The notes beneath the pieces were generated by a model. That model did not search any database. It was not told the origin of the DNA and saw only the letters and a program-made list of their open reading frames with translations. From contig NZ_JAVAMS010000001.1 in NCBI RefSeq assembly GCF_030730945.1, positions 496,001 to 560,000 on the forward strand: a DNA stretch of 64,000 bases. The letters are read 5' to 3'. The position numbers and the translations under genes are program-made. This DNA is from Aurantiacibacter poecillastricola. Lineage in GTDB: Bacteria > Pseudomonadota > Alphaproteobacteria > Sphingomonadales > Sphingomonadaceae. Each line of letters starts with the position of its first letter. The stretch's first letter is position 1. Shown here in pieces: positions 27,711 through 35,806 of this stretch.

Positions 27711-28736
27711 ATGGCTCCACCCGGCATCACCGAAGAGGAACCGCAACCAGGTCCGCGCCGCGCCGATGTCTCGCCAGAGGCGAGGCGGCAGCAGGCGTTG
27801 GAAGAGCCCGGCAAGCTGGCGCGCTGGCGCGGGCAGCTGGGTATTCACGACCGATCATGGGAAGTCATCAAGCGCGTCGCGATCGGCTGCTTCAATGACG
27901 GGCTGATCCATGCGGGCAACCTTGCCTACATGTCGGTGCTGGCGATCTTCCCCTTCTTCATCACCGCCGCCGCAATCTTCTCCGCCATCGGCGAGGAAGG
28001 CGAGCGCGCCGCCACGATCAATGCCATCCTCACGGCCCTCCCACCGGTGGTGGGCGAAGTGATCGGACCGGTCGCCCGCAACGTGGTGGAGGCGCGCAGC
28101 GGCTGGCTGCTATGGGTCGGCGGGCTCTTCGGCCTGTGGACGGTGGGAAGCCTTGTCGAGACCATCCGCGACATCCTGCGCCGCGCCTATGGCACGCATC
28201 CCACGCAAGCGTTCTGGAAATACCGCCTGTTCTCCACCGGCATCATCATCGCCGCCGTCCTCATGCTGATGACCTCCCTACTGGCACAGGTGATGATCGG
28301 CGCCGCGCAAGAGGTGATCGAGGCCTATTTCCCCGAGCTTACCGAGGCGTTGGGTCGCCTTGCATGGTCGCGCATCGTGCCGGCGATCGCGCTGTTCGGA
28401 TCGATTTTCCTGCTGTTCTACGCTCTTACACCGGCGAAATACCGGCACAAGCGCTATCCCAAGTGGCCGGGCGCCGCCTTTGTCACCGCATGGTGGATCA
28501 GCGTGACGCTGGCGCTGCCGCCGGTGCTGCGCAGCGTGTTCAGCTACAACCTCACCTACGGATCGCTGGCAGGCGTGATGATCGCGCTTTTCTTTTTCTG
28601 GCTGGTGGGCTTAGGGATGGTTGCCGGCGCCGAACTCAATGCAGCGCTCGCCGAAACGCCCGAGGAGGAGCGTGAGCGCAAGGGTTCCGCGGCACAAACC
28701 GACGACATGGTCGCGCAGCAAACGGAGGAAGGCTAG
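27711..28736 (+). CDS. YihY/virulence-factor BrkB family membrane protein
   Basis: A 341-residue inner-membrane protein of the YihY (BrkB-like) family, with a charged 60-residue N-tail and six hydrophobic segments (for example AYMSVLAIFPFFITAAAIFSAI and VMIALFFFWLVGLGMVAGAELNA). The conserved LTYGSLAGVM segment precedes the last helices. The old BrkB/RNase BN link is not functional evidence; role unknown. It ends 2 nt before fabI, so the two are probably co-transcribed. A second, shorter paralogue lies at 62068. Confidence 0.88.
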   Translation: MAPPGITEEEPQPGPRRADVSPEARRQQALEEPGKLARWRGQLGIHDRSWEVIKRVAIGCFNDGLIHAGNLAYMSVLAIFPFFITAAAIFSAIGEEGERAATINAILTALPPVVGEVIGPVARNVVEARSGWLLWVGGLFGLWTVGSLVETIRDILRRAYGTHPTQAFWKYRLFSTGIIIAAVLMLMTSLLAQVMIGAAQEVIEAYFPELTEALGRLAWSRIVPAIALFGSIFLLFYALTPAKYRHKRYPKWPGAAFVTAWWISVTLALPPVLRSVFSYNLTYGSLAGVMIALFFFWLVGLGMVAGAELNAALAETPEEERERKGSAAQTDDMVAQQTEEG

Positions 28737-28738
28737 GC

Positions 28739-29542
28739 ATGAGTGGATTGATGACAGGCAAGAAGGGCCTGATCATGGGACTCGCCAATGACAAGTCGCT
28801 GGCTTGGGGCATTGCAAAGAAGCTGCACGAGGCAGGCGCGGACATGGCTTTCTCCTACCAGGGCGAGGCGCTGAAAAAGCGCGTCGGCCCGCTGGCGGAG
28901 CAGGTTGGCAGCGATTTCCTGATCGAATGCGACGTTTCCGACATGGAAGCGATGGACGCCGCCTTCGCCGAGATCGAGAGCCGCTGGGGCAAGCTCGATT
29001 TCCTCGTTCACGCCATCGGCTTTTCCGACAAGAACGAGCTGCGCGGGAAGTATGTCGATACCAGTCTCGACAATTTCCTGATGACGATGAACATCTCGGC
29101 CTACTCGCTGGTGGCGGCCGCCAAGCGCGCACGTCCGTTGATGAGCGAAGGCGGCTCGATCGTCACACTCACCTATTACGGCGCGGAAAAGGTCGTGCCG
29201 CACTACAACGTCATGGGCGTTGCCAAGGCCGCGCTGGAGACAAGCGTGCAATACCTCGCCAACGATCTCGGGCCAGAGGGCATCCGCGTGAACGCAATCA
29301 GCGCCGGGCCGATCAAGACGCTGGCCGCCAGCGGCATCGGCGATTTCCGCTACATCCTGAAATGGAACGAGCTGAACGCACCGCTGCGTCGCAACGTCAC
29401 CATCGAGGACGTTGGCGGTGCGGGCCTCTACTTTTGCTCCGATCTTTCATCCGGCGTGACAGGCGAGACGCACCATGTCGATGCGGGTTACCACGTCGTG
29501 GGCATGAAGCAGGAAGACGCGCCCGATATCGCGCTGACCTGA
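28739..29542 (+). CDS. fabI: Enoyl-ACP reductase (NADH)
   Basis: Catalyses the last reduction step of each fatty-acid elongation cycle and is the triclosan target in many bacteria. The 267 residues show the divergent FabI nucleotide motif GLANDKSLAWGIA, and catalytic Y146, Y156 and K163 fall at the same numbers as in E. coli FabI (YYGAEKVVPHYNVMGVAK). The HHVDAGYHVVGM end is typical. It follows YihY by 2 nt and converges on the next minus-strand gene with 2 nt between stops. Confidence 0.95.
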   Translation: MSGLMTGKKGLIMGLANDKSLAWGIAKKLHEAGADMAFSYQGEALKKRVGPLAEQVGSDFLIECDVSDMEAMDAAFAEIESRWGKLDFLVHAIGFSDKNELRGKYVDTSLDNFLMTMNISAYSLVAAAKRARPLMSEGGSIVTLTYYGAEKVVPHYNVMGVAKAALETSVQYLANDLGPEGIRVNAISAGPIKTLAASGIGDFRYILKWNELNAPLRRNVTIEDVGGAGLYFCSDLSSGVTGETHHVDAGYHVVGMKQEDAPDIALT

Positions 29543-29544
29543 AT

Positions 29545-30219
29545 TCAGGCGCTGGGCTCTTCCGCCGGCGGTGCTGCGTCGAGCGGTACCTGCTCCTCGT
29601 CATCGTCGAAGCTGGGCGGCGGCAGGTCGCGCGGCGGCACGCGGTCGGGATCGGCCACGGTTTGCGGCGGTGTCGCGGAATCGAACTCCTCGCCCGGGAT
29701 CGGCGCGCTTTGCGCTTCGCGGCGGCGCTGCAGTTCGGCCTCTTCCAACTCCTCGACCCGTGCCTGCGTCGCCGCGGCTTCCGCATCGATGGTGGCGAGA
29801 CGCTCGGCGCGCTCCTCGGCGATCAGCTCGGCAAAGCGCACGTCACTGGAATTGGCGCGCTCGGCATAGGCGGCCTCGATCATTTCCATGGTGCAACCCA
29901 GGTCACCGCCGGCGCCCACAGGGGTACAGCTCAAGGGCCCGAAATCGCCCACAGCCTCAAGCGCCAGTGCGCGCTGGGTCCAGCTTTCGTTTTCGGGCGA
30001 GGTGCTGGTCCGCAGGTTCGGCGGAATGCGATAACGCTCGCTCTCGTCCAGCCGCGCGCAGACGGTGATCGTGTCGCCGCTGCTTTCGGGGCATTCGTCA
30101 TCGCCGAAAATGATGACCTGGTTCACGCGGTCACCCCCCTCGTCCTGCGCGGCGGCAGGCGTGGAGGCAAGCCCCAGTGCGAAGGCGGAGGCGGCGGTCA
30201 GGGCGAGCAGGCGAGTCAT
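29545..30219 (-). CDS. Conserved periplasmic protein, function unknown
   Basis: A 224-residue secreted protein with a signal peptide cleaved after TPAAAQ (about residue 25). The mature N-terminus has VNQVIIFGDDECP, DTITVCARLDESERYRIPP and a second cysteine pair (LSCTPVGAGGDLGC), so two disulfides are possible. From about 130 it becomes a charged coiled coil (ERLATIDAEAAATQARVEELEE) and ends in a Pro/Glu-rich tail. I believe it is a Sphingomonadales-type hypothetical; no function can be given. It follows the coq7-dsbB end of the minus-strand block by 72 nt. Confidence 0.7.
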   Translation of the reverse strand: MTRLLALTAASAFALGLASTPAAAQDEGGDRVNQVIIFGDDECPESSGDTITVCARLDESERYRIPPNLRTSTSPENESWTQRALALEAVGDFGPLSCTPVGAGGDLGCTMEMIEAAYAERANSSDVRFAELIAEERAERLATIDAEAAATQARVEELEEAELQRRREAQSAPIPGEEFDSATPPQTVADPDRVPPRDLPPPSFDDDEEQVPLDAAPPAEEPSA

Positions 30220-30291
30220 TGGTGAACCTCGTGGATTACGTGTGCGTATCAGGCGCTTGCCTGCTTGAACGCATGATGAAGGGCGCGTGTT

Positions 30292-30810
30292 TCAGATCTT
30301 TTCCGAAATGCGGATCGCCGCGCGGCATCCCAGCCGGATCGCGGCGGACAGCAGCGGATAGGCCGGCGCCCGCTCCGCGCCCGATGCGATTGCGGCATCG
30401 CGATGCTCGCGCTCGTCCTCGCGGAAGCGGTGGATCATGTCGGCGAGTTCGGGATCGTCACCGTCCTTCTCCAGTTCGTCGAGCTGCTTCGAATAGTGCT
30501 TGTCGATCTCGGTCTCGACGGCGGCGGTGCAGGCCATGGCGGCTTCCGGACCCAGCAGGGCCGTGCCTGCGCCCAGCGCGTAACCGGCGAAATCCCAGAT
30601 TGGCTGCAAGGCGGTTGGACGCACGCCGCGCCGCGCCATCAGCGCATCGAACTCCGCGCGGTGGCCCGCCTCCTGCTCGGCCATGCCGCGGATTTCAGCG
30701 GAATGGGGCCCGCGATCGCCCATGACGGCGAGTTGCCCAGCATAGATGCGCGTCGCGCCGAATTCGCCCGCCTGGTCGACGCGGATCATCTGGGATCGGT
30801 CCTTGGTCAT
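30292..30810 (-). CDS. coq7: COQ7-type demethoxyubiquinone hydroxylase
   Basis: A di-iron hydroxylase for the penultimate step of ubiquinone synthesis, peripheral to the inner membrane. The 172 residues carry the carboxylate-bridged motifs: RVDQAGEFGATRIYAGQ (first Glu), EQEAGHRAEF (ExxH), a middle Glu in VETEIDKHY, and EDEREHRD (second ExxH). The ATG at 30810 gives the typical N-terminus and overlaps the dsbB stop by 4 nt (ATGA). Coupling to dsbB makes sense because DsbB passes electrons to ubiquinone; this is inference from context. Confidence 0.92.
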   Translation of the reverse strand: MTKDRSQMIRVDQAGEFGATRIYAGQLAVMGDRGPHSAEIRGMAEQEAGHRAEFDALMARRGVRPTALQPIWDFAGYALGAGTALLGPEAAMACTAAVETEIDKHYSKQLDELEKDGDDPELADMIHRFREDEREHRDAAIASGAERAPAYPLLSAAIRLGCRAAIRISEKI

Positions 30811-31274
30811 GCTCGGTACTCCACTGCCTTGTCCTTCGCCGCTAGCAGCAACCATATGGCAACCGCGCCGCCAATGGAAAGAAGCGCATTCCACCCGGCG
30901 AGCGATATTCCCAAGAGCGTCCAGGCAGGCTCGTCGCAGCGAACGAAATCGAGCGAGAAGGGATCGCTGGCCGTGCAGCCGAGTGGGCTCTCCCACCAGC
31001 CATATTCCACGCCCGCATGGAAGACGCCGATCATGCCGGAGACCGCAATCGCGAAACCCGCTGTCGCGATCCAGACGCGCTTCGGCATGGCGACCGTCGA
31101 AAGGAGCGCCAGCCCGATCGCGGCGAAATGCGGATATCGTTGCCACCAGCACATCTCGCACGGGAACAGGCCAAAGCCGTATTCGGAGATATAGGCCCCG
31201 GCGAGCAGGAGAGCAGGCACTGCCATCGCGAGGCGCTGGGCCAGCTTGTCGGACATGGGAAGGGCATTTCGCAT
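30807..31274 (-). CDS. dsbB: Disulfide bond formation protein B
   Basis: An inner-membrane quinone-dependent oxidase that re-oxidises DsbA. It has 155 residues and four hydrophobic segments. The first periplasmic loop holds C39-E-M-C42 in FPCEMCWWQRYPH, and the second loop has C100 and C113, matching the two redox pairs of the family. The ATG at 31274 has AAGGA nearby; ATG 31256 is possible. It overlaps coq7 by 4 nt. Repeat copy C lies between it and ctpA. Confidence 0.92.
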   Translation of the reverse strand: MRNALPMSDKLAQRLAMAVPALLLAGAYISEYGFGLFPCEMCWWQRYPHFAAIGLALLSTVAMPKRVWIATAGFAIAVSGMIGVFHAGVEYGWWESPLGCTASDPFSLDFVRCDEPAWTLLGISLAGWNALLSIGGAVAIWLLLAAKDKAVEYRA

Positions 31275-31282
31275 GCCGTCCT

Positions 31283-31311
31283 TATCGGTCGCCAAGGTGG
31301 CGACCGCAAGG
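31283..31311 (-). repeat. Partial dispersed repeat, copy C
   Basis: GGTCGCC, a short loop, and GGCGACC, followed by GCAAGG: the first hairpin and flank of the repeat seen at 5588 and 34530. As with the other copies, it lies 3' of a minus-strand gene (ctpA). Confidence 0.5.
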
Positions 31312-31330
31312 TTCCAGCACGCAAAAGCCG

Positions 31331-32668
31331 CTAGTCGCGCAGCGCGACGTTCCGCCCGGCGGTGCGTTTCAGCGTGCGCACCGCGTAATCGAGCTGGAAG
31401 TCCTCGATACCGGCTTCCTCCAGTTCCTCTGCGGTCAGCTGGAAGCGCGGATCGTCGAGACGGTCGCGCTCGAGCGCCTCGTCCTCCAGTCCGATCTCGC
31501 CAACCAGATGGCCGCGCAAGTCGCTCTCGCGCAGGGCGAGGCGCTGGCGGCGTTCGGCATCGGGATCGGAGAGCTGCGGCACGCGGATGTCGGGCTCGAT
31601 CCCGCCTTCCTGCACGCTGCGGCCCGAAGGCGTGTAATAGCGCGCGGTGGTGAGCTTCAGGGCAGTATCGCGGCTCAGCGGCATCAGCGTCTGCACGCTG
31701 CCCTTGCCGAAGCTGCGCTCCCCCATCACCAGCGCGCGGCGATGGTCCTGCAGCGCGCCCGCGACGATCTCGCTGGCAGAGGCCGAGCCCTCGTCGATCA
31801 GCACGATGATCGGCAGGCCTTCCGCGACATCGCCGCGATAGACGGTCTCGGCATCGTAATAGACGGTCTCGCGCCGCGTACGTCCACGCTGCGACACGAT
31901 CTGCCCGTCGGAGAGGAACAGGTCGGACAGCGCCACCGCCTCGTCCAGCGAACCGCCGGGATTGCGACGAAGGTCGAGCACGAGGCCGCCGAGGCGACCG
32001 GTCGCTTCTTCCTGCAGTTCGCGCAGGCCCTTGCGCACATCGGCGCCGACATCGGCGGAGAATTCGTTCACGCTGATATGGCCGATATTGCCGTCGACCA
32101 GCTCCCAGGTCACCGGCTCCAGCTCGATCACGCCGCGCGTCACGACCACATCGAAGCTGTCCTCGCGGCCCGGACGGAAAATCGTGACCTCGATATCGGT
32201 GCCCGCCTCGCCGCGCATCTGCGCGACGGCGTCGTTGAGTTCGAGGCCGTAGATGAGCTCGCCATCGATATGAGTGATGTAGTCGCCGGCCTTGATCCCG
32301 GCCTGCTCGGCGGGGCTGCCGCGGAAGGGCGAGATCACCTTCACCGCGCCCTCTTCCATCTGCACCGAGATGCCGAGACCCTGGTAATTTCCGTCCATCA
32401 TCGTGGTGAGGCGTTCCAGCGAGGTGCCGTCGAGATAGGCCGAATGGGGGTCGAGCGCGGCCAGCATGCCGTCGATCGCACCGCGAATCAGCACCTCGTC
32501 TTCCACCGGCTCCACATAGCTCGCCTTGATCCGCTGGTAGGTAAGGAACAGGCGCTGGAATTCCGGCGACGCGCGGCCTTCCACCTGCGCGATGGCCGCC
32601 GTGGTGGCAGGCACGAGCGCGACGGCGGTGCACAGGGCTGCGGCGCGGATGGCGGATGCAAACTTCAT
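31331..32668 (-). CDS. ctpA: C-terminal processing peptidase (S41 family)
   Basis: A 445-residue periplasmic or secreted serine protease that trims or degrades envelope proteins. It has an N-terminal signal (ending near AAIAQ), an S41 N-terminal region, a PDZ domain (about 85-170), and the catalytic Ser/Lys dyad in DEGSASASEIVAGAL and GERSFGKGSVQT. The LDLRRNPGG motif is also typical. It directly follows the EnvC-like gene, an arrangement common in alphaproteobacteria and consistent with joint control of peptidoglycan hydrolysis. Confidence 0.93.
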   Translation of the reverse strand: MKFASAIRAAALCTAVALVPATTAAIAQVEGRASPEFQRLFLTYQRIKASYVEPVEDEVLIRGAIDGMLAALDPHSAYLDGTSLERLTTMMDGNYQGLGISVQMEEGAVKVISPFRGSPAEQAGIKAGDYITHIDGELIYGLELNDAVAQMRGEAGTDIEVTIFRPGREDSFDVVVTRGVIELEPVTWELVDGNIGHISVNEFSADVGADVRKGLRELQEEATGRLGGLVLDLRRNPGGSLDEAVALSDLFLSDGQIVSQRGRTRRETVYYDAETVYRGDVAEGLPIIVLIDEGSASASEIVAGALQDHRRALVMGERSFGKGSVQTLMPLSRDTALKLTTARYYTPSGRSVQEGGIEPDIRVPQLSDPDAERRQRLALRESDLRGHLVGEIGLEDEALERDRLDDPRFQLTAEELEEAGIEDFQLDYAVRTLKRTAGRNVALRD

Positions 32669-32785
32669 ATACGTGTCGTCCTCGGCAAGGAGGGATGTCC
32701 CATTGACGTATTTATCGCATGCCAGCGCTTAACGCCAGATGAGGGGAATGGGCGATTTCGCGGCGTGCCGGACCGAGGCCGGGCG

Positions 32786-34009
32786 CTATCGACCGACATA
32801 GGCGGCAGGGTTCACCGGTTCGTTATCGCGGCGCAGTTCCAGCGTAACGGCGGGATCGGTGGGCGCGGCGAGACCGAGCGGCGCGCCGCCTACCACATCC
32901 TCGCCCACCTCCACGCTGGTGCGGGCAAGGCCGGTCACGAGGCTGGTCCAGCCATCGCCATGCTCGATAATCACGATCTGGCCATAGCCGCGATAGGGCC
33001 CGGCAAAGGCGATTCGCCCATCGGCGGGAGCGACGACCTGCGCGCCTGCGATGGGCGCTAAAGTGAGGCCCCGGCTCGGCCCCGATGGCTGCGGAGCGCC
33101 GAACCCGATCAGCGTGCGCCCGGCGGCGGGCAGGATATAGGGCTCGGGCGGTCCGATCCGTCCCTGCGGGCTCGAGCTCGGCTCGGGCCCTGCAGGGAGC
33201 GATTCGTCCGCATCGGCCTCGCCCCTCGTTGATGGTCGCAGGCGGGGGCCCGGCAGTGCGGCAAGTTGCTGGCGCAGCGTGGCAGCGCGGTCCAGTTCGG
33301 TGACGAGGCCATCCAGGTCGCGTGCTTCCTCGGCCAAGGCAAGGGCGCGGTCGGCCTCGCGGCTGGCACGGCCCCCTGCTGAGCGGGCGGCAAGGCGTTC
33401 GCGAGTCTCGATATCGGCAAGCGCCCGACGCCTTTCGGCAAGAGTTGATTCCTCCGCCTCGAGCAGCTGGGCGGCGGCCACCGCTTCCCGGCGCAACTCG
33501 CGGGCGCGGTCGATCCGGCCCCGCAGGCTGGCGGTGCGGCCTTGCACTTCGGGCACCGCGTTGTGCAGCATGGCGCGCAAGTACACGACATCCCTCACCG
33601 AGCCGGGCCGCAGGATGGAAAGCGCCAGCGGGCGGCGGCTGAATTGCTGGAGCGCGGCGGTCAGCTCGACGACCGGCTGTTGCTCGCGCCCCAGTTCCTC
33701 GCGCAAGTTGTCGCGCTCGCGGTCGATCATCGAAACGCGCGTGCGGGCAGCGGAAAGGCCCGCTTCGGCCTGCTGGATCCGGGCTGCAAGCGCCGCCGCC
33801 TGACGCGCGGCGCGCTGGGCGGCATCCTCTGCCTCGCGCGCCTCTTCCTCGAAGCGTTCGCTGCGCGCCTCGGCATTCTCGCGTTCGGCCAGCGCTTCTG
33901 CGAGCTCGGCGCGCAATTCCTCCGGCGACTGGGCCGTCGGCGCGCGCTGCGCGAATGCAGCGACGGCGCAGAATACCAGCGACCCGGCGAGGAGAATGAT
34001 GCGGTGCAT
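32786..34009 (-). CDS. EnvC-like murein hydrolase activator with degenerate LytM domain
   Basis: A 407-residue periplasmic protein with a signal peptide ending near AAFAQ, a long coiled coil (about 25-210), a Pro-rich linker, and a C-terminal LytM/M23 fold (about 290-405). The zinc ligands are missing: where active members have HxGxD this has SRGLTLA, and where they have HxHFE it has VTLELRRD. This fits EnvC, which activates amidases without being an enzyme. ATG 34009 has AGGG 8 nt upstream. It sits between rlmH and ctpA. Confidence 0.88.
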   Translation of the reverse strand: MHRIILLAGSLVFCAVAAFAQRAPTAQSPEELRAELAEALAERENAEARSERFEEEAREAEDAAQRAARQAAALAARIQQAEAGLSAARTRVSMIDRERDNLREELGREQQPVVELTAALQQFSRRPLALSILRPGSVRDVVYLRAMLHNAVPEVQGRTASLRGRIDRARELRREAVAAAQLLEAEESTLAERRRALADIETRERLAARSAGGRASREADRALALAEEARDLDGLVTELDRAATLRQQLAALPGPRLRPSTRGEADADESLPAGPEPSSSPQGRIGPPEPYILPAAGRTLIGFGAPQPSGPSRGLTLAPIAGAQVVAPADGRIAFAGPYRGYGQIVIIEHGDGWTSLVTGLARTSVEVGEDVVGGAPLGLAAPTDPAVTLELRRDNEPVNPAAYVGR

Positions 34010-34013
34010 TGTG

Positions 34014-34436
34014 CTACCCTGCCCGATGATAGGGATGGCCTGCAAGAATTGACGTTGCGCGGAACAGCTGCTCTGCCAGCATGGCGCGGGCGAGCAGGTG
34101 CGGCCAGGTCGCCTTGCCGAAGGAGATCAGCATGTCGGCCTCGTCCCGCTCCTGCCAAGTGTGACCATCCGCCGCGCCAATCACGAACCGGCATTCGCGC
34201 ATGCCATCGTCGCGCCAGCGCTCGAGGATTTGGGCGAACTCCTCGGAGCCGAGGTTCTTTCCGCGCTCGTCGAGCAATACCGTCCTGAAAGGTGACTGCG
34301 GCTCGGGAATCCGTCCGCCGCTCTCGGGCAATTCGGTGAATTTCAGCGGCCACTGGATGCGCTTCGCATAACGCTCGACCAGATCTTCTTCAGGCGAACG
34401 CGCGATCTTGCCGCGAGCGATGACGTGGAGAAGCAT
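34014..34436 (-). CDS. rlmH: 23S rRNA pseudouridine-1915 N3-methyltransferase
   Basis: A small SPOUT methyltransferase of 140 residues that methylates pseudouridine 1915 in helix 69 of 23S rRNA. The knot motifs are visible: LLDERGKNLGSEEFA, FVIGAADG and the C-terminal AGHPYHRAG (with LAGHPYH as hallmark). It is 4 nt upstream of the EnvC-like gene. rsfS, another 50S factor, lies on the other side of repeat copy B, a common order in this group. Confidence 0.94.
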   Translation of the reverse strand: MLLHVIARGKIARSPEEDLVERYAKRIQWPLKFTELPESGGRIPEPQSPFRTVLLDERGKNLGSEEFAQILERWRDDGMRECRFVIGAADGHTWQERDEADMLISFGKATWPHLLARAMLAEQLFRATSILAGHPYHRAG

Positions 34437-34529
34437 TTCTTATTGTCCCTCCAGCGCCGGACGCAGTTGCGAACTGTCGTCGCTTTATGAGCGCCGATAC
34501 CAGCGCTTGGAGCGGATGTCAGCGCGTGT

Positions 34530-34626
34530 TTTGGTCGCCAAGGTGACCGCAAGGCCGAACAGCCGCCCGCAGCGCAGCTGCGCGTCTAGCGAGGACGCTC
34601 ACGCAAAGGTGGGAGCGCAAAACAAA
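34530..34626 (-). repeat. Hairpin-rich dispersed repeat, copy B
   Basis: Shares with copy A the sequence GACCGCAAGGCCG, then CCGCCCGCAGCG, the GCGCAGCTGCGC palindrome, GTCTAGCGAGGACG, a variable terminal hairpin and GCAAAACAAA. It ends at the rsfS stop. The other bases in the 34437-34626 gap show nothing recognisable. Confidence 0.6.
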
Positions 34627-35010
34627 TCACGCCCGTCCCATCTTCCGCGTCTCGCCGTCTTCGCCGAAGCCCCACATCCGCTCGAGGTTGTAGAAACTGC
34701 GCACTTCCGGGCGGAACAGGTGGACCACGACGTCGCCCGCATCGATCAGCACCCAGTCCGCAGCCGGCAGGCCCTCGATGCGCGGCGAAGGTTCGCCCGC
34801 CTGCTTCAGCTTCTCGGCCAGCTTGTTCGCCATGGCGGCGACCTGTCTGGTCGAGCGGCCCGAGGCGACCACCATGTGATCGGCGATCGAGCTTTTGCCT
34901 TCGAGCGGGATGGAAACGATGTCCTGCGCCTGGTCGTCATCGAGCTGGTCGATGATCAGGGCGTGCAGCGAGCCGGGTTCGGCGTGAATGGTGGTTTCGA
35001 GATCAGACAT
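34627..35010 (-). CDS. rsfS: Ribosomal silencing factor
   Basis: Binds L14 on the 50S subunit and prevents subunit joining in stationary phase. The core is complete: DDDQAQDIVSIPLEGKSSIADHMVVASGRSTRQ, a DWVLIDAGDVVVHLF block and YNLERMWG at the end. Length is 127 residues from ATG 35010 (MSDLETTIHAEPGS). An upstream ATG at 35088 adds 26 residues with a distant AGGAG; neither start has a strong ribosome site. Its neighbours nadD upstream and rlmH downstream are typical. Confidence 0.9.
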   Translation of the reverse strand: MSDLETTIHAEPGSLHALIIDQLDDDQAQDIVSIPLEGKSSIADHMVVASGRSTRQVAAMANKLAEKLKQAGEPSPRIEGLPAADWVLIDAGDVVVHLFRPEVRSFYNLERMWGFGEDGETRKMGRA

Positions 35011-35146
35011 GGAAAGGATGGTTGCAGATGCGGTGCTGTTGCCGTGCGTGGCGGAGCGCGCATGCGCCCCATGATTGGCATTGGTCATCGCGAAAGGTCA
35101 TGCTCCTATAAAGGGTGTAGGACGAAAGCGTTCAAGGGCCGGCGCC

Positions 35147-35806
35147 TTACGCATCCGCCTCCTTCCGCCTGTCGTGAATGAGGGAATGCGTCACTTCATC
35201 CCTTGGCAAAGGACCGGCATGGCCGTCTGCCCAGTGAGGATCCGCCTGGCGAATTTGTGTCGCCGAGCGCGGATCGGGATCGAAACGCAGTTCAATCAGC
35301 GCAGGTGCGCTCCATACGCCCCGGTTGCGCAATCCGGCTGCGGATAACCGGTAACGCCGCAGCCAGGCCATTGCGGGGCTCGCAACAGCGTCATCATCAT
35401 AGCCCGGACGTGCTATGACGGCAATGGGCATTTCCCGGGCGATCTGCCGCCAGTTCCGCCACTTGTGAAACTGGGCAAGGTTATCCGCCCCCATCATCCA
35501 GACGAAGCGGCGCCGGGGATAGCGGCGCTTGATCGCTCTCAGCGTGTCCCCGGTGTAGCGCGTGCCCAGTTCGCGCTCGATGGCGGTAACCTTGATCGGC
35601 GCGGCCTTGCTCATGGCCCTAGCCGAGCGGACGCGCGCCCTCAGCGGCGCCATGCCCCTGCGTGGCTTCAGCGGATTGCCGGGGGATACCATCCACCACA
35701 CCTCGTCCAGCCCCAGCGCCTCGAGCGCGAAGAGCGTAATCCGGCGATGGCCCCGGTGTGCGGGATTGAAACTGCCCCCCAGCAGGCCGGTAAAGCGGCC
35801 GGGCAT
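35147..35806 (-). CDS. nadD: Nicotinate-nucleotide adenylyltransferase
   Basis: Makes nicotinate adenine dinucleotide from nicotinate mononucleotide and ATP in NAD synthesis. The 219 residues start MPGRFTGLLGGSFNPAHRGH with the GGSFNPxHxGH nucleotidyltransferase motif, then WWMVSPGNPLK, FVWMMGADNLAQFHKW and SATQIR near the C-terminus. The ATG shares one base with the stop of the aldo/keto reductase (TGATG), so translation is probably coupled. This minus-strand block continues with rsfS. Confidence 0.94.
   Translation of the reverse strand: MPGRFTGLLGGSFNPAHRGHRRITLFALEALGLDEVWWMVSPGNPLKPRRGMAPLRARVRSARAMSKAAPIKVTAIERELGTRYTGDTLRAIKRRYPRRRFVWMMGADNLAQFHKWRNWRQIAREMPIAVIARPGYDDDAVASPAMAWLRRYRLSAAGLRNRGVWSAPALIELRFDPDPRSATQIRQADPHWADGHAGPLPRDEVTHSLIHDRRKEADA

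Noticed and set aside
29538..29549. Palindrome CCTGAATTCAGG across the convergent fabI and periplasmic-gene stops
   Set aside because: It has no loop and no T tract; two facing stop codons readily create such symmetry.
30807..32633. Apparent 608-residue fusion of DsbB with a long N-terminal part
   Set aside because: The N-terminal part is an off-frame shadow of ctpA; DsbB is complete from 31274 and normal length.
30746..33061. A 771-codon open frame opposite ctpA and neighbours, and similar long antisense frames (115-1464, 8714-10198, 15382-17475, 18931-20313, 24025-25353, 36454-37719, 53054-54418)
   Set aside because: They are mirror frames of well-supported genes in GC-rich DNA, with His/Arg/Gly-rich translations and no recognisable domains.
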